Source: Apiospora phragmitis
Taxonomy: Eukaryota; Ascomycota; Sordariomycetes; Amphisphaeriales; Apiosporaceae
DNA length: 64,000 nt
Direction: 5' to 3'
NCBI GenBank assembly: GCA_038363925.1
Contig: JAQQWL010000013.1
Span: 2,790,001-2,854,000 of the forward strand
Shown here: positions 35,849-45,615 of the stretch, in pieces
Numbering within the stretch: the stretch's first letter is position 1
Layout of the letters: each line of letters starts with the position of its first letter
Notes under the pieces: generated by a model
What the model was told of the DNA's origin: nothing
Seen by the model: only the letters and a program-made list of their open reading frames with translations
The model's database searches: none
Position numbers and translations under genes: made by a program

Positions 35849-36976
35849 TTATAATGGGGTAGCCCTCTCGCCGCTGGTTATTTTTAAAGGGGCCGATATT
35901 TAAAGCTAGTGGTTTCTAGATTAAAACGGCTATTTTTAAGATAACTAGCGGTTTAAGCATCGTTTAAAAGGTAGACTAATAATCTTATAGTATTAGATTA
36001 GATTTAAAATATCTTTATTTCTTATATTTAATCTCGTTATAATAATAAATAAGTTGTTTTAATTTATAACGGCTATAATTTATATATAAATAAAAAATTT
36101 CTATAGCTTTATTTTATTAATAAAATATAGCTCGTTTTTTATAAGTTATATTATAATTATATCGTATAAGTTTTAAATATAAGGGTTTTTAAGCTATTAA
36201 AGAAAAGGTTAAAAATCCTTTTAAAAGTATATTTAAACGCGGTTTTTAAACTTAAACCTATTAAATTAAATATATTAAAAGTATACCGCTAGGTTAAAAT
36301 TAACGTTTTAATTCTTTTAACGATTTAAAATATTTAGAAAATAGTTAAGATTTATCCACGGAATTAATCGAAACCTTTATTATTAAAATATATTATTTTA
36401 AAAGATAAAAGTATCGCTCGACTACGTTTAAAGCTACCACTTATAATTAATAAAAAATCGACGCTTAATTTCGTCGCCGAATTAGCCTTAACGCTTATTA
36501 AAGCACCTTTTAATAATTAAGTATTAAAAAATAATAATCGAAAATTAGTTACTATAAACCTTATTTTTAATGTCTTTTTTAAAAAACTCTTTATTATAAG
36601 GCTAATAAGGCCTATAACGAATAAATTAATAAAATCGCGAGCCTCGAGGCTTAAATTAATTATTTTTAAATTAAAGTTAATAAAAAGACTACTAAGATAC
36701 GTTAAAAGGTAAAAATCGCACCGGGATAGCGATTTATTCGTATGGCTGATATACGACGAGCTAAGCGGAGGCTAAGGGGTAGGGTCGTATTTAAGGACGA
36801 ATCCACCGACGTTAAGGTGTTAAGTAGGCCGTAGAACGATATAAAAGAAATAAAAGACGATAAAACGGAGATAAAAGACTATATTATTATTAAAAATACT
36901 AGAAAATAGCATGTCCTGACTAATTTTAGCTATAGAAATGACTTGAATTAAAAGGGTGTGTTTGGTGGGTTTTCTA

Positions 36977-37014
36977 GTCCGCGAAGGGGTGGTCCGTGGA
37001 GGGGTGCTTTAGCT
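36977..37014. repeat. Right terminal inverted repeat of family-2 element
   Basis: Mirror of the left end, ending GGGGTGCTTTAGCT; two GGTCCG-containing units, with a few C/T-type differences. Confidence 0.85.
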
Positions 37015-37016
37015 TA

Positions 37017-37805
37017 GTCTTTTGAGCACGAGCCGCTCTTCCCTTACGTGCTTCTGTCAGATCAAAAGGCCCATGCCAACGTCGTGAATGGATCTGGACG
37101 TCCCCTGTGTCTTGGAATTCAACCTCTTGATGTATGACTGGCGGGAGTTCTTTCTTTTCATCATCATCATCATCATCATCATCAGCATCATCACGCTGGA
37201 TAGCTTCTGCCGGGCATGCTGTGTCGATAGGGTTGATAGAGCTTGTGTTGCCATCCGAGTTTTCGGACCCCTCATCTTCAGTGCCTGACCATTCTGCTTT
37301 TACTTTGCGAGCAATGAAACCAACATCCTGGGCGAGCTGCTTGAGGAGTTGATTCGGCGTATCTGAACTGACCCTCAAGCTGCCTGATTCAAACTTATCA
37401 GAACCAGACTCAAGTGTACCAACGCGGTTGCGAGATTTATCCTTGCGTGCTCCATCTAGCATTGAACTCTTCTTCGGTGTCTTCATCAATGATGTGAGAG
37501 TTGCATCGTGGACATACGTGGATTCCGAAGTTCAAAAGGTTGGTATGGCTAGCACCAGTGACGGTACATGTGGCCCCTGTAGCTTCACTGCTCCTGGAAG
37601 GTTTGGTAGGGGATTTCCTTGAACTTCCCAATGAAGAGTGTCCCATTTCCCCAGTCGCCGTGCCCGGGTCGCTGCCACTTCTACTCGGCTCCATTGTTGG
37701 TGGATGAGGTATTGGAGGCTCCATGCTACTCGTAATTCGAAAGTCGCATGTTTCTGGGACAATCGAAGGAGTGCCCTCGATGCTAAAGCTCAGCCCAGCA
37801 CCCAT
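37017..37805 (-). pseudogene. 5' part of the disrupted DUF7025-type AAA ATPase gene
   Basis: ATG 37805 opens MGAGLSFSIEGTPSIVPETC. A 49-nt intron with a good GTATGT donor (37469-37517) joins ASHTNLLNFGIH to SSMLDGARKDKSRNRVG. A serine-rich linker, QLLKQLAQDVGFIARKVKAE and a poly-aspartate run (microsatellite near 37,160-37,190) follow. The frame reaches RRWHGPFDLTEARKGRAARA and meets the transposon at 37,014; codons beyond it are transposon end. The remainder resumes at 20,446. The gene is expected to be a cytosolic AAA+ ATPase when whole. Confidence 0.7.
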
Positions 37806-38103
37806 AATCTACGCCCGACCAAAGTGGCGGTATGCGTCAGATCATTAATTGACGCATTCGACCCCGCCTTGGCCGCTATCCGATACACATCATTGGAGAC
37901 GGTCTTCTTCTGATGATGGTCAGCAGCGAACTGGTCGAATCGACACTTGCAACGGGGTGACAGAAACTTGACACTGCGGCGAGGGTCTTACTTGGCATTG
38001 CGTTGCTCCTCGTCTAGTCCAGGCTACGAACTCCGCGACAGGTACGGCTCTTTGTTTTCGCTGTCATGACGAGGAATCTACATGATGATGCATTAAGATA
38101 GAG
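37806..38103. promoter_or_regulatory. Divergent promoter between ATPase fragment and STAND-like gene
   Basis: About 300 bp between two start codons on opposite strands. No individual element is certain. Confidence 0.45.
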
Positions 38104-40146
38104 ATGGAATGCGACATCTATGAACCATCAGTTACAAGCATCGTAAGGCGATACTCCAACGAAGTCTCGAGCAGAGGACCCCGAAATACACTAGAACAGG
38201 CTATGTCTGCACACGAGGCAGCACTTCAGGCGGCCGAGCTTCGACCGTCCATATGGAAGGACTGGCTTCGTTTCGAAGCTCCTGAACGGTGAGTAGTGCT
38301 AGATGTATTCAGGCGAGTAACGATCCCACTAACGAAGTTGCGCTTCATAACAGTGATCCAGATATCGAAGTCCTTCAATTGGAGGCAAAAGCTGCCAGTG
38401 AACTCCGGCGTAGCCTCAAACTAGACATTGGGGAATTTGGAGGCTGGGGGATCAGGTCCCGTCAATGCAAACGCTGTGGACTGCCGTCCCTGACGCGCAG
38501 GCTCAGTGGACCAAGCGAAGTGAGAAAGGGGTTGGGAAGGCAAAGGCACAGTTCTTCTCATTCCTCGACACCATGGATTCGGATAAGTACCTGTTTAGTG
38601 TGATACCGAACGGTGAGAAGTACACCAGTCTCATTACTGAAATCATCACTACGGTGGTAAAGGTGAACATCCTGACTCCTATTGCCCCTACTATGTACTT
38701 GAAGCTAATGTATGACAAAATAGGCCTCCGTCAACCATGAAACGATAGCGGAGGGGCTCTCGCGAGCGCTTCAGGACATCAGTCGGGACCTCAATTTCGT
38801 CAGAAGAGGGACACAACTCTGCAATTCAGCGGAGATGAAAAGGCTTGTGGTTCTACTCTACAAGGACGTCTTCGCCTTCCTCTGTTACAGCATGAAGTGG
38901 TATAGTTCCTGGCGGAATCGGTTCCGCACGGCGTTTGACAACCAATTCTACACCAAGAACGTCGAGCAACGAGTCAAGGGAATCCAGCTCCTGGTCCAAC
39001 GTGTTCGTGACGAGATGACTCTCATGAATGACCGGCTGGTCCAGGATATACACTCGGAACAAAAGACAGGCATCGACGAGATCAAGGATCACATGATCAA
39101 CTTACATGCATGGTTAGATGCCAAATTTCAAGGGCTCGGGGCTCAAGTGTGTGAGACGCTCAAGGCGAATGCCCAACATGGTGAGTGGCTCTGGCTCTCG
39201 CAAGACTTGTTCTTTACATTTCGTACACAAGCTAAAGCCCAAGCAGAATTTAGCAGCTTGCGTGAAAGCCAACTATTACTCCAGGACAACATGAGAGAGG
39301 ATTCGGGTGCTAAAGCGGGTCAAGGTATCTTGTTTTCGAGCCGGCCCTGTTAAGCCCCCAAGTTAATCTGCTACAGATCCGTCCTATACAGCACGAGCTG
39401 AGTTGGAGAAATGCCTGGAAGTACTGGCTCCCTTTACGGCCAGCTCAAGAAATGCTTCTTCCTGTACTCCAATCAGCGCTCCGATCATTCCGAACGAAGT
39501 AGCTATCGATATCCAACGATGGCTACAAGCACCCCAGTCCTGTCTTCTCTGGGTAGAGGGACCTGCATATGGACCGTTCGACGAGGCCCTTTCAAGCATT
39601 GGCACCAGGATCCAGACCGCTACCGAAGAAGTTGGAACCAACTGCGTCAGCTTCTACGCGAAGACCACTTATTCGTTCGAGCCCCAACTGGGTTCTGTCA
39701 AGAATGCCGGAATCATCTCTATGATTTACTCCATCATAAGCCAACTGATTCGCATTGCGCCGGTTTCACTGCCTAACACCCCGGACCTGGTGGAAGACAG
39801 AATACGGCAGCTGGATGGTAAGTTGGAGACCATACCGGCAAGCCTGGAAATACTCGAGGTACTCCTCTCCCACATGGACCCAGGACTTGTCGTCGTGATC
39901 TGCGGGTTTCATCTGATAGATTCCCGCGAGGATATCACCCACCTCGTCAAGTTCGCGGAGATCTTACGAGACCAAGCCCTCGAACGGAGAGTCAAGACAC
40001 TGTTCGTCAGTGCAGGAAACTGTAGGGCATTGTCAGGATCCATCGACAAGTCCAATAGATCGGACGCTTCCAAGCTATCCCTTGCACGACCCCAGATTCC
40101 GCTGCCGGGCGGTATTGCTGTAGATAGCATCAGACTAGGTACATAG
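38104..40146 (+). CDS. STAND/NACHT-like NTPase-related protein with N-terminal DUF7708-like domain
   Basis: Five exons with canonical introns: 38289-38353, 38663-38723, 39181-39246 and 39325-39376. Splicing joins ITTVVK to ASVNHETIAEGLSRALQDIS and gives the helical DUF7708-like block (EMKRLVVLLYKDVFAFLCYS, QRVKGIQLLVQRVRDEM) typical of fungal NLR-like proteins. A nucleotide-binding-like region follows (CLLWVEGPAYGPFDEALSSI), but it lacks the GxxxxGK[ST] Walker A, so NTP hydrolysis is doubtful; LVVVICGFHLIDSRED may stand for Walker B. No C-terminal repeats are present; the product is about 580 residues. One base appears lost in the G5 run at 38446-38450. Relatives act in non-self recognition; that role is inference here. 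Confidence 0.72.
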
Positions 40147-40506
40147 CTTGACTGAGCTCGCTTTCTGATGCCAGCGAATCGGAGTAACTTCGCCGTTGGG
40201 AAAATCCGGATGATCTTATCCCCCTGTACTCATTGTCAGCACCATCACTCCACCTTTGCTGTCACCCCTGGTAGCAATACCAATAATGTACTCCCAATGC
40301 TGGGGTTTGAGTGGGGATTCAGGATTGATGTCCTCGCAGTAGTACCCGTAATCTCTCATGCTAAGCGCATTGTTAAATTCCGTTCATTGAGGCCGATCGC
40401 CCGTCGGCATTTATCCCCTCGCATAAATACAGTAGGACAAAGGGAACAAGAACTGCCATTGCAATTGTGTTTAAACGAACGAGCTTCTACCAAAGCCGCT
40501 GACGCC
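40147..40506. other. Intergenic region before the oxidosqualene cyclase gene
   Basis: About 360 bp holding the 3' end of the STAND-like gene and the cyclase promoter; no motif stands out beyond an AT-rich ATAAATAC near 40,424. Confidence 0.45.
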
Positions 40507-42972
40507 ATGGCGAAAGACAAGCGTGCGGCATCGACGGATCTGACGCGCTGGCGATTGCGGACGGACCTTGGGGATTCCCATTGGGACTTATCTCAGCGAA
40601 GCCGAGAGCAAGGAGTCTCTCCAGAGCGACGCCGAGAGGTATCTTCTGGGGCTTCCCATTTGCCAAAAGAGTGACACCGAGGTCAACGTTGCCTCGAATA
40701 CCAACGGCGCATCCCAAAAAGGCGAAGGCAGCGGGGCGTTATTCGACGAATCTGCACGCAAAGGCTTCAGCTTCCTGACGCGTATGCAACTGCCCGAGGG
40801 CCACTGGGCCTGCGACTATGGCGGCCCGAGTTTCCTGCTCCCCGGGCTGATCTTCGCCATGCACATCACGGACACCCCGATCCCGACGAGTGGAAGATCG
40901 AAATGACGCGCTACCTGGCGCACCACGCCAACGAGGACGGCGGCTGGGGCCTGCACCTCGAAGGGAAATCGACCGTGTTCGCGACGGGCCTCTACTACGT
41001 CATGCTGCGCCTGCTCGGCCACGACAAAGACCATCCCCTGCTCGCCCCGGCCCGGGCGTGTCTGCTGTCGCACGGCGGCGCGGCCGGGATCCAGCAGTGG
41101 GGCAAGATCTGGCTCGCGTGCCTGAACCTCTACGGCTGGGAGGGCGTCCACTGCATCCCGACGGACCTGTGGGCGCTGCCCGAGTGGCTGCCCTTCCACC
41201 CCTGGCGCTGGTGGGTGCAGTGCCGCGCCGTCTACCTTCCTACCTCGTACCTCTGGTCGAACCGGTGCACCGTCCCGCTCACCCCCTTGCTCCAAGAGAT
41301 CCGCGACGAGATCTACACGGCCCCCTACCGCGCCGTCGACTTCCGCCGCGCGCGCAGCCACACGGCCCCGTCGGACGCCCTGCGCACGATCTCGCCCCTT
41401 TTGCTGTGCTGCTTCGCCCTCCTCCGGGTCTGGTTCGACTTCCTCCGCCTGCGCTGGCTCCACCGCCTCGCGGACCGGCGCGTCTCGCGGCTGATGCGGA
41501 GCGAGGAGCACAACACCGGCTACCACTGCCTCGCGCCCGTCAACAAGGCCTTCCACATGGCCGCGGCCCACTTCGCGGACGGGCCCGGCTCGGAGCGGGT
41601 CCGGCGCCACCGCGAAACGGTCGACGTCTACTTGTGGCTCGGCCCGCGGGGCATGACGTGCGGCGGCACTAAAGGCGTCCAGGTGTGGGACACGGCGTTC
41701 ATCGTGCAGGCCGCGGCCGAGGCGGGCCTTGCGGCCGACCCGCGGTTCCGCGCCCCGCTCCTTCGGGCGCTGGGTTTCTTGGACAAGTCCTAGCTGCGCG
41801 ACGACCTCGACGATCCCCACCGGTAGCCGCGCAAGGGGGGCTGGCCGTTCAGTACCAAGAGCAATGGTTACATCGTGTCCGACTGCGCAGCCGAGGGCTT
41901 AAAGGCGGTTCTTATGCTGCAGAAAGAATGGTGAGTAGTGAGGAAGATCCCTTATAGCTTGGCCCTAGGTCTTTGTTTTGCAGGAAAGAAGAATAATTCA
42001 TACTGACGTGGAGATCCGAATACAAGTGACTACCCATCGCTCATTGACGACGCGCGTCTATTCGACTGCGTGGACACCCTACTCGGGATGCAAAACGCCG
42101 ACGGAGGCTACGCCAGCTACGAGCGAGTCCGCGGCGGCAAGTACCTGCACCACCTGAACCCGGCCGAGGTCTTCGACAAGATCATGGTGGAGTGCACCTA
42201 CCCCGAGTGCACGACAGCGGTCCTCACCGCGCTGGCCCGTTTCCAGCGACACTTCCCCGCGTACCGCCCGAGCGACATCCAGCGGACCATCTACAAGGCC
42301 GTAGGGTTCGTCCGGTCGCGCCAGCGCCCCGACGGCAGCTGGTACGGCGCCTGGGTCATCTGCTTAACGTACGCGACCTACTTCGCGCTGCAGAGCCTCG
42401 AGGCGGCGGGGGAGCAGTACGGCAACAGCGCGAGCGTGCGCAAGGCGTGCCTATTTCTGCTGGGGAAGCAACGCGACGACGGTGGCTGGGGCGAGCGCCA
42501 CACCTCCTGTGACGAGCGGCGCTATATCCAGCACGACGTCACGAGCCAGGTCGTCAACACGGCCAGGGCCGTCATGGCGCTCATGCATGCGGGCTATCCC
42601 GATCCCGTTCCGATACAGAGGGGGTTAGAGGTATGAACACGATGATGAACCTCCAAAGACAGAAGAAACCTGAACTGGGTGGTCTGATATTAATTGACTG
42701 ACATGACAACAGCTCATCCGAAGTCGACAACAGTCCAGTGGCGAGTGGCTGCAGGAAGGCATCGAAGGGGTGTTTAATCAGACCTGGTAAGTACAAACCA
42801 ATATTTACAACCTAATGGGGCTTGTGTATGCTGACATCTTAATAGTATGATCGGGTATCCGAACTACAAGCTTTACTTCACTGTCATGGCCTTGGGCGCC
42901 TACAACGCGAGGTATGTCCCTAAGCTCAAGAGCCAAGCTAAGGGTATAGTATTATCATCTCTAGGCGAGTAG
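40507..42972 (+). pseudogene. Oxidosqualene cyclase (lanosterol-synthase-like), broken by two in-frame TAG codons
   Basis: Would cyclise 2,3-oxidosqualene to a triterpene or sterol skeleton at the ER membrane. ATG 40507 opens MAKDKRAASTDLTRWRLRTD. Family marks: [98 protein letters not shown]. The catalytic DCTAE box reads DCAAE (about 41,881), keeping the acid. Introns: 41931-42026, 42631-42712 and 42787-42845; the C-terminus is MIGYPNYKLYFTVMALGAYN. Defects: an extra G at 40583-40585, a missing C at 40882-40884 (both homopolymers), and TAG at 41791 and 41824, each where relatives suggest Gln, fitting CAG-to-TAG. The divergent sequence suggests a secondary-metabolism cyclase and not the essential sterol enzyme. 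Confidence 0.82.
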
Positions 42973-43484
42973 TTATATAAAGATAAATAGGCAACCCCAA
43001 TATGTAGTATATGGTTAGGTATGTATATACCAACGGAGCGGTGTTTCCACAAGGGGAACCTGAGTCGACGATAGCTGCCGCGGTTCGGAACACAGGGAAA
43101 TGAAATCCCGTATCCATTACCATCAGACGTCGTAGAACGTGGCATTCGGGTGTAGCGCTTGCAGCTTGGCCTTTAGCTAGAGCACGCAGATCCCACCTCG
43201 TGGCCCAATAGGCGAGCTCTGCGCGTAGCACCACAGTCTTGGCTCTAAGACAATACGAGCCTCACCACGTCATACACAAGAGCACGAAAGTTTGCGCATG
43301 CAATAAGCCGGGAATCCGAGGATTTGGATTGTATAGGTATATATATTTGCAATGATTCATTCATTTTTATGGGAACCACGGCCCCTAATCGACATTTCCA
43401 CCTTTTCACTGCTCAGTTTAACTCTATTTTTTATCATATACATTTTCTTAGTACTATAAAAAGACTGGAAGAAAAGAAAATAAT
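42973..43484. other. Intergenic region between cyclase and glucanase genes
   Basis: About 510 bp, AT-richer toward the glucanase. No gene recognised; a TATAAAA lies at 43455-43461, very close to the start codon. Confidence 0.45.
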
Positions 43485-44499
43485 ATGTGGTCCAAGAAAA
43501 TGTCGTCACTCGCCCTGGCGTCCCTCGCCTCGGCCCAGCTCAAGGGCTTCAACTACGGCTCGACCAACAACGACGGCTCCTGCCGCGGCTACGACGACTT
43601 CGTGCGCTTCTTCACCGAAGCCAAGAACCTCGCCAGCACCTCCTCGCCCTTCACCGCGGCCCGGCTGTACACGTCGGTGCAGTGCGGCACGGCCGCGGAC
43701 CCGATCGCGGCCTTCCGCGCCGCCGTCGATACCGAGACCGCGATCCTGGTCGGCCTGTGGGCGAGCGCGGGCCGGCCGTCGTATGAGAATGAACTGAACG
43801 CTTTACTCAAGGGGGTGCAAGAGCTGGGCGCCCCGCTCGCCGACCGTGTTGTCGGCGTCAGCGTCGGGTCCGAGGACCTGTACCGCAGCAGCCCCAGGGC
43901 GTCGCCAACAACGCCGGCGCCGGCGCGACGGGCGCCGAGATCGAGGGCTACATCGGGTGGCTGCGCGACTGGGCGCGCGGGACGCCGCTCGAGGGGAAGC
44001 CCGTCGGCCACGTCGATACCTGGACAGCGTGGGTCCTGCCGGGGAACCGGGGGGTCGCCGACTCAGTCAATTTCTTGGGCCACAACTCGTTCCCGTACTT
44101 CGAGACTACCCGGGCCAACTCGATCGACCAGGCGGCCGACAACTTCTGGTCGGCGCTGGCGCAGACGGAGAGCGTGGCTGGTGGGAAGGAGGTCTGGGTC
44201 ACGGAGACTGGTTGGCCGCACGGCAAGTCGAGTCCCCCTTGTTTTTTCCTGTTTCTCTTTTCTTGTTTCTGCAAAGGTAACTGACATGTTGGGGCCACTA
44301 AGTTGGACCCAATTCTGGAGCGGCCGTCGCAAACCTCGACAATGCCCGCCGCTACTGGCACGACGTGGGATGCCCCCTCTTTGGGTCTCGCAATACCTTC
44401 TGGTATACCCTGAAGGATGCGAACACGGCGCAGACCGATATATCGTTTGCGGTCACGCCATTGGAAAATAATACGCCCTACTTTGATCTGACGTGTTGA
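43485..44499 (+). CDS. GH17 glucan 1,3-beta-glucosidase (Bgl2/Scw4-like cell-wall enzyme)
   Basis: Secreted cell-wall beta-1,3-glucan hydrolase/transglycosylase. A short hydrophobic leader (MSSLALASLASAQ, second Met at 43,500) precedes KGFNYGSTNNDGSCRGYDDF. Catalytic acid/base is in GVSVGSEDLYR and the nucleophile in EVWVTETGWPH. A one-base loss in the C run 43892-43895 shifts the frame; with it restored the reading continues through EIEGYIGWLRDWA. The only intron, 44223-44302, starts with GC (GCAAGT) and ends CTAAG, with branch TAACTGAC; it joins TGWPH to VGPNSGAAVANLDNARRYW. The protein ends TPYFDLTC with no GPI signal, at about 310 residues, normal for Bgl2-type enzymes. It converges with the nitroreductase gene. 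Confidence 0.87.
44223..44302 (+). other. Non-canonical GC-AG intron in the GH17 gene
   Basis: Donor GCAAGT, branch TAACTGAC, acceptor CTAAG. Phase 1 splicing restores the conserved sequence on both sides; a GT donor inside (GTAACT at 44278) would leave an unlikely Phe/Cys-rich insert. Confidence 0.7.
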
Positions 44500-44906
44500 G
44501 GCGGTCATAGAACTGTTAAATATGAAGTATGGGCTCTTTTGCTCGGATTTGTGGGCAATGCTGTATAAAATCGCTATTCTTTTATTTGGGCATGCTCAAG
44601 GGGACATATATGCCAGTCTTGTTATATTACTTGATTTTATATCTAAGGAGGCGACCACGTGGAATTCTAGTAACGGCGAGATTAGACACGAATATTTTAC
44701 TTACAGAACGACAAAACACCTTAGCTTGCTTGGCCCGAATCTCAAGTGGGGGTTCTATGTTTGGCAATGTCACACTCATATATGTTATCGCTCCCACAAC
44801 ACAAGAAAGACATTGAGTCATGATTTCCATTTCTCCGGGCCACAAATCTCGCAAATCCTCCATCCAGACTTCCAAGCAAAGATCTCTCCCCCAACCACCC
44901 CTTCAC
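44500..44906. other. Convergent 3' region between GH17 and nitroreductase genes
   Basis: About 400 bp, AT-rich, with no coding signal beyond chance frames. Confidence 0.5.
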
Positions 44907-45615
44907 TTACTTCAGCACCTTCAACGTCTCCCCAAACGCCAACTTCGGCGGCGGCCCCACCGGGTGCGCCTGCGCCTCCTCGCCGAACACCAGGTTAGCC
45001 TTGAGACTGTACTCGTCCGGCACGCCCGCGTACCGCTTCATGGCGGCCTCGACGGGCGGCATCGCGTTGTGGTGCTGCAGCGAGCCCGCCAGCCCCTCGA
45101 GCGCGAGCGCCGACCACGTCAGCAGGTGCGCCATGCCGTGCGCGTGGTCGCTCCACTGGCCGAACATGTGGGCCGCCGAGGGGTGGGCCTGGCCGGACTC
45201 GGCGAGGGTGGTGGTGCGTTCCCATAAGAGGACCTTTTTGGGCGCGTTTATAAGCAAGGGCGCAAGTGTTTATTAAGTAAGAAAAAGCAGGACTAGCCGA
45301 TCCGTAACCCCCCCTCAACCCCTGAAACAGCCCACTCATCTTCGCCCAAGTCGCCTCGCCGGCGACCTGGGTGAGAAAAGGCTGGGCGGCCGCGATGATC
45401 TCGTCGAAGAGCTCGGCATGCTTATCGCACAGGACGAGAGTAATGCGCACGGGCTGCGTGTTGTAGGACGAGGGGGCGAACGAGAGGATCTCCTGGACGA
45501 CCTGCTCGATGCGCTCATCAGAAACGGGCGAGGTGCTTTTGAGGGCGTATACGCTGCGGCGGTACTTGGCGGTCTGCAAGAACTGGTCTGTGGTGACAAT
45601 ACCGGGAGGAGCCAT
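44907..45615 (-). CDS. Nitroreductase-family oxidoreductase (Hbn1/Frm2-like)
   Basis: FMN-dependent NAD(P)H oxidoreductase of the type tied to oxidative and lipid-stress responses in fungi. The start at ATG 45615 (MAPPGIVTTDQFLQTAKYRR) is chosen because it opens the conserved domain; upstream codons are low-complexity. Marks: RRSVYALKSTSPVSDERI (flavin-binding RR), FAPSSYNTQPVRITLVLCD, WAKMSGLFQGLRGGYG, then AAHMFGQWSDHAHGMAHLL, LGLEGLA-like ALALEGLAGSLQHHN and LVFGEEAQAHP. Between 45,240 and 45,320 the frame changes after LRGGYG and resumes at VLLWERTTTLAE. An intron is expected there (acceptor CAAAAAG), but no GT donor fits the phase; a C7 run at 45308-45314 may have the wrong length. Product about 200 residues, complete at both ends. 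Confidence 0.83.

Larger units (their letters stand above)
20447..37014 (+). mobile_element. Fot1/pogo-type DNA transposon (family 2) hosting a four-level transposon nest
   Basis: Inverted ends AGCTAAAGCACCCCTC are flanked by TA on both sides (20445-20446 and 37015-37016). Subtracting the gypsy insertion (21,219-35,848) leaves about 1.94 kb, the normal size of a Fot1 element, so this is a small transposon blown up by later insertions and not a giant one. At 36,727-36,949 the C-terminus of a Fot1-type transposase is readable on the plus strand (RFIRMADIRRAKRRL, GRVVFKDESTDVKVLSRP), with RIP-type stops. It interrupts the AAA ATPase gene. Confidence 0.88.

Noticed and set aside
20447..37014. A 16.6-kb giant cargo-carrying DNA transposon
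   Set aside because: Subtracting the nested retroelements, each with its own target duplication, leaves a 1.9-kb Fot1-sized element and no cargo genes.
36974..37016. Last codons of the ATPase 5' frame (LKHPSTDHPFAD)
   Set aside because: Encoded by the transposon inverted repeat, not by the host gene; the same peptide appears at the other end of the element.
37155..37195. CRISPR-like or regulatory repeat array (CAT)n
   Set aside because: A trinucleotide microsatellite coding for poly-aspartate in the ATPase gene.
40816..41820. 334-codon minus-strand frame
   Set aside because: Antisense of the GC-rich cyclase exon; no motif, and the sense strand carries clear family motifs.
43324..43797. Plus-strand frame overlapping the GH17 start
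   Set aside because: Reads the GH17 exon in the wrong frame; Ser/Pro/Arg-rich shadow.
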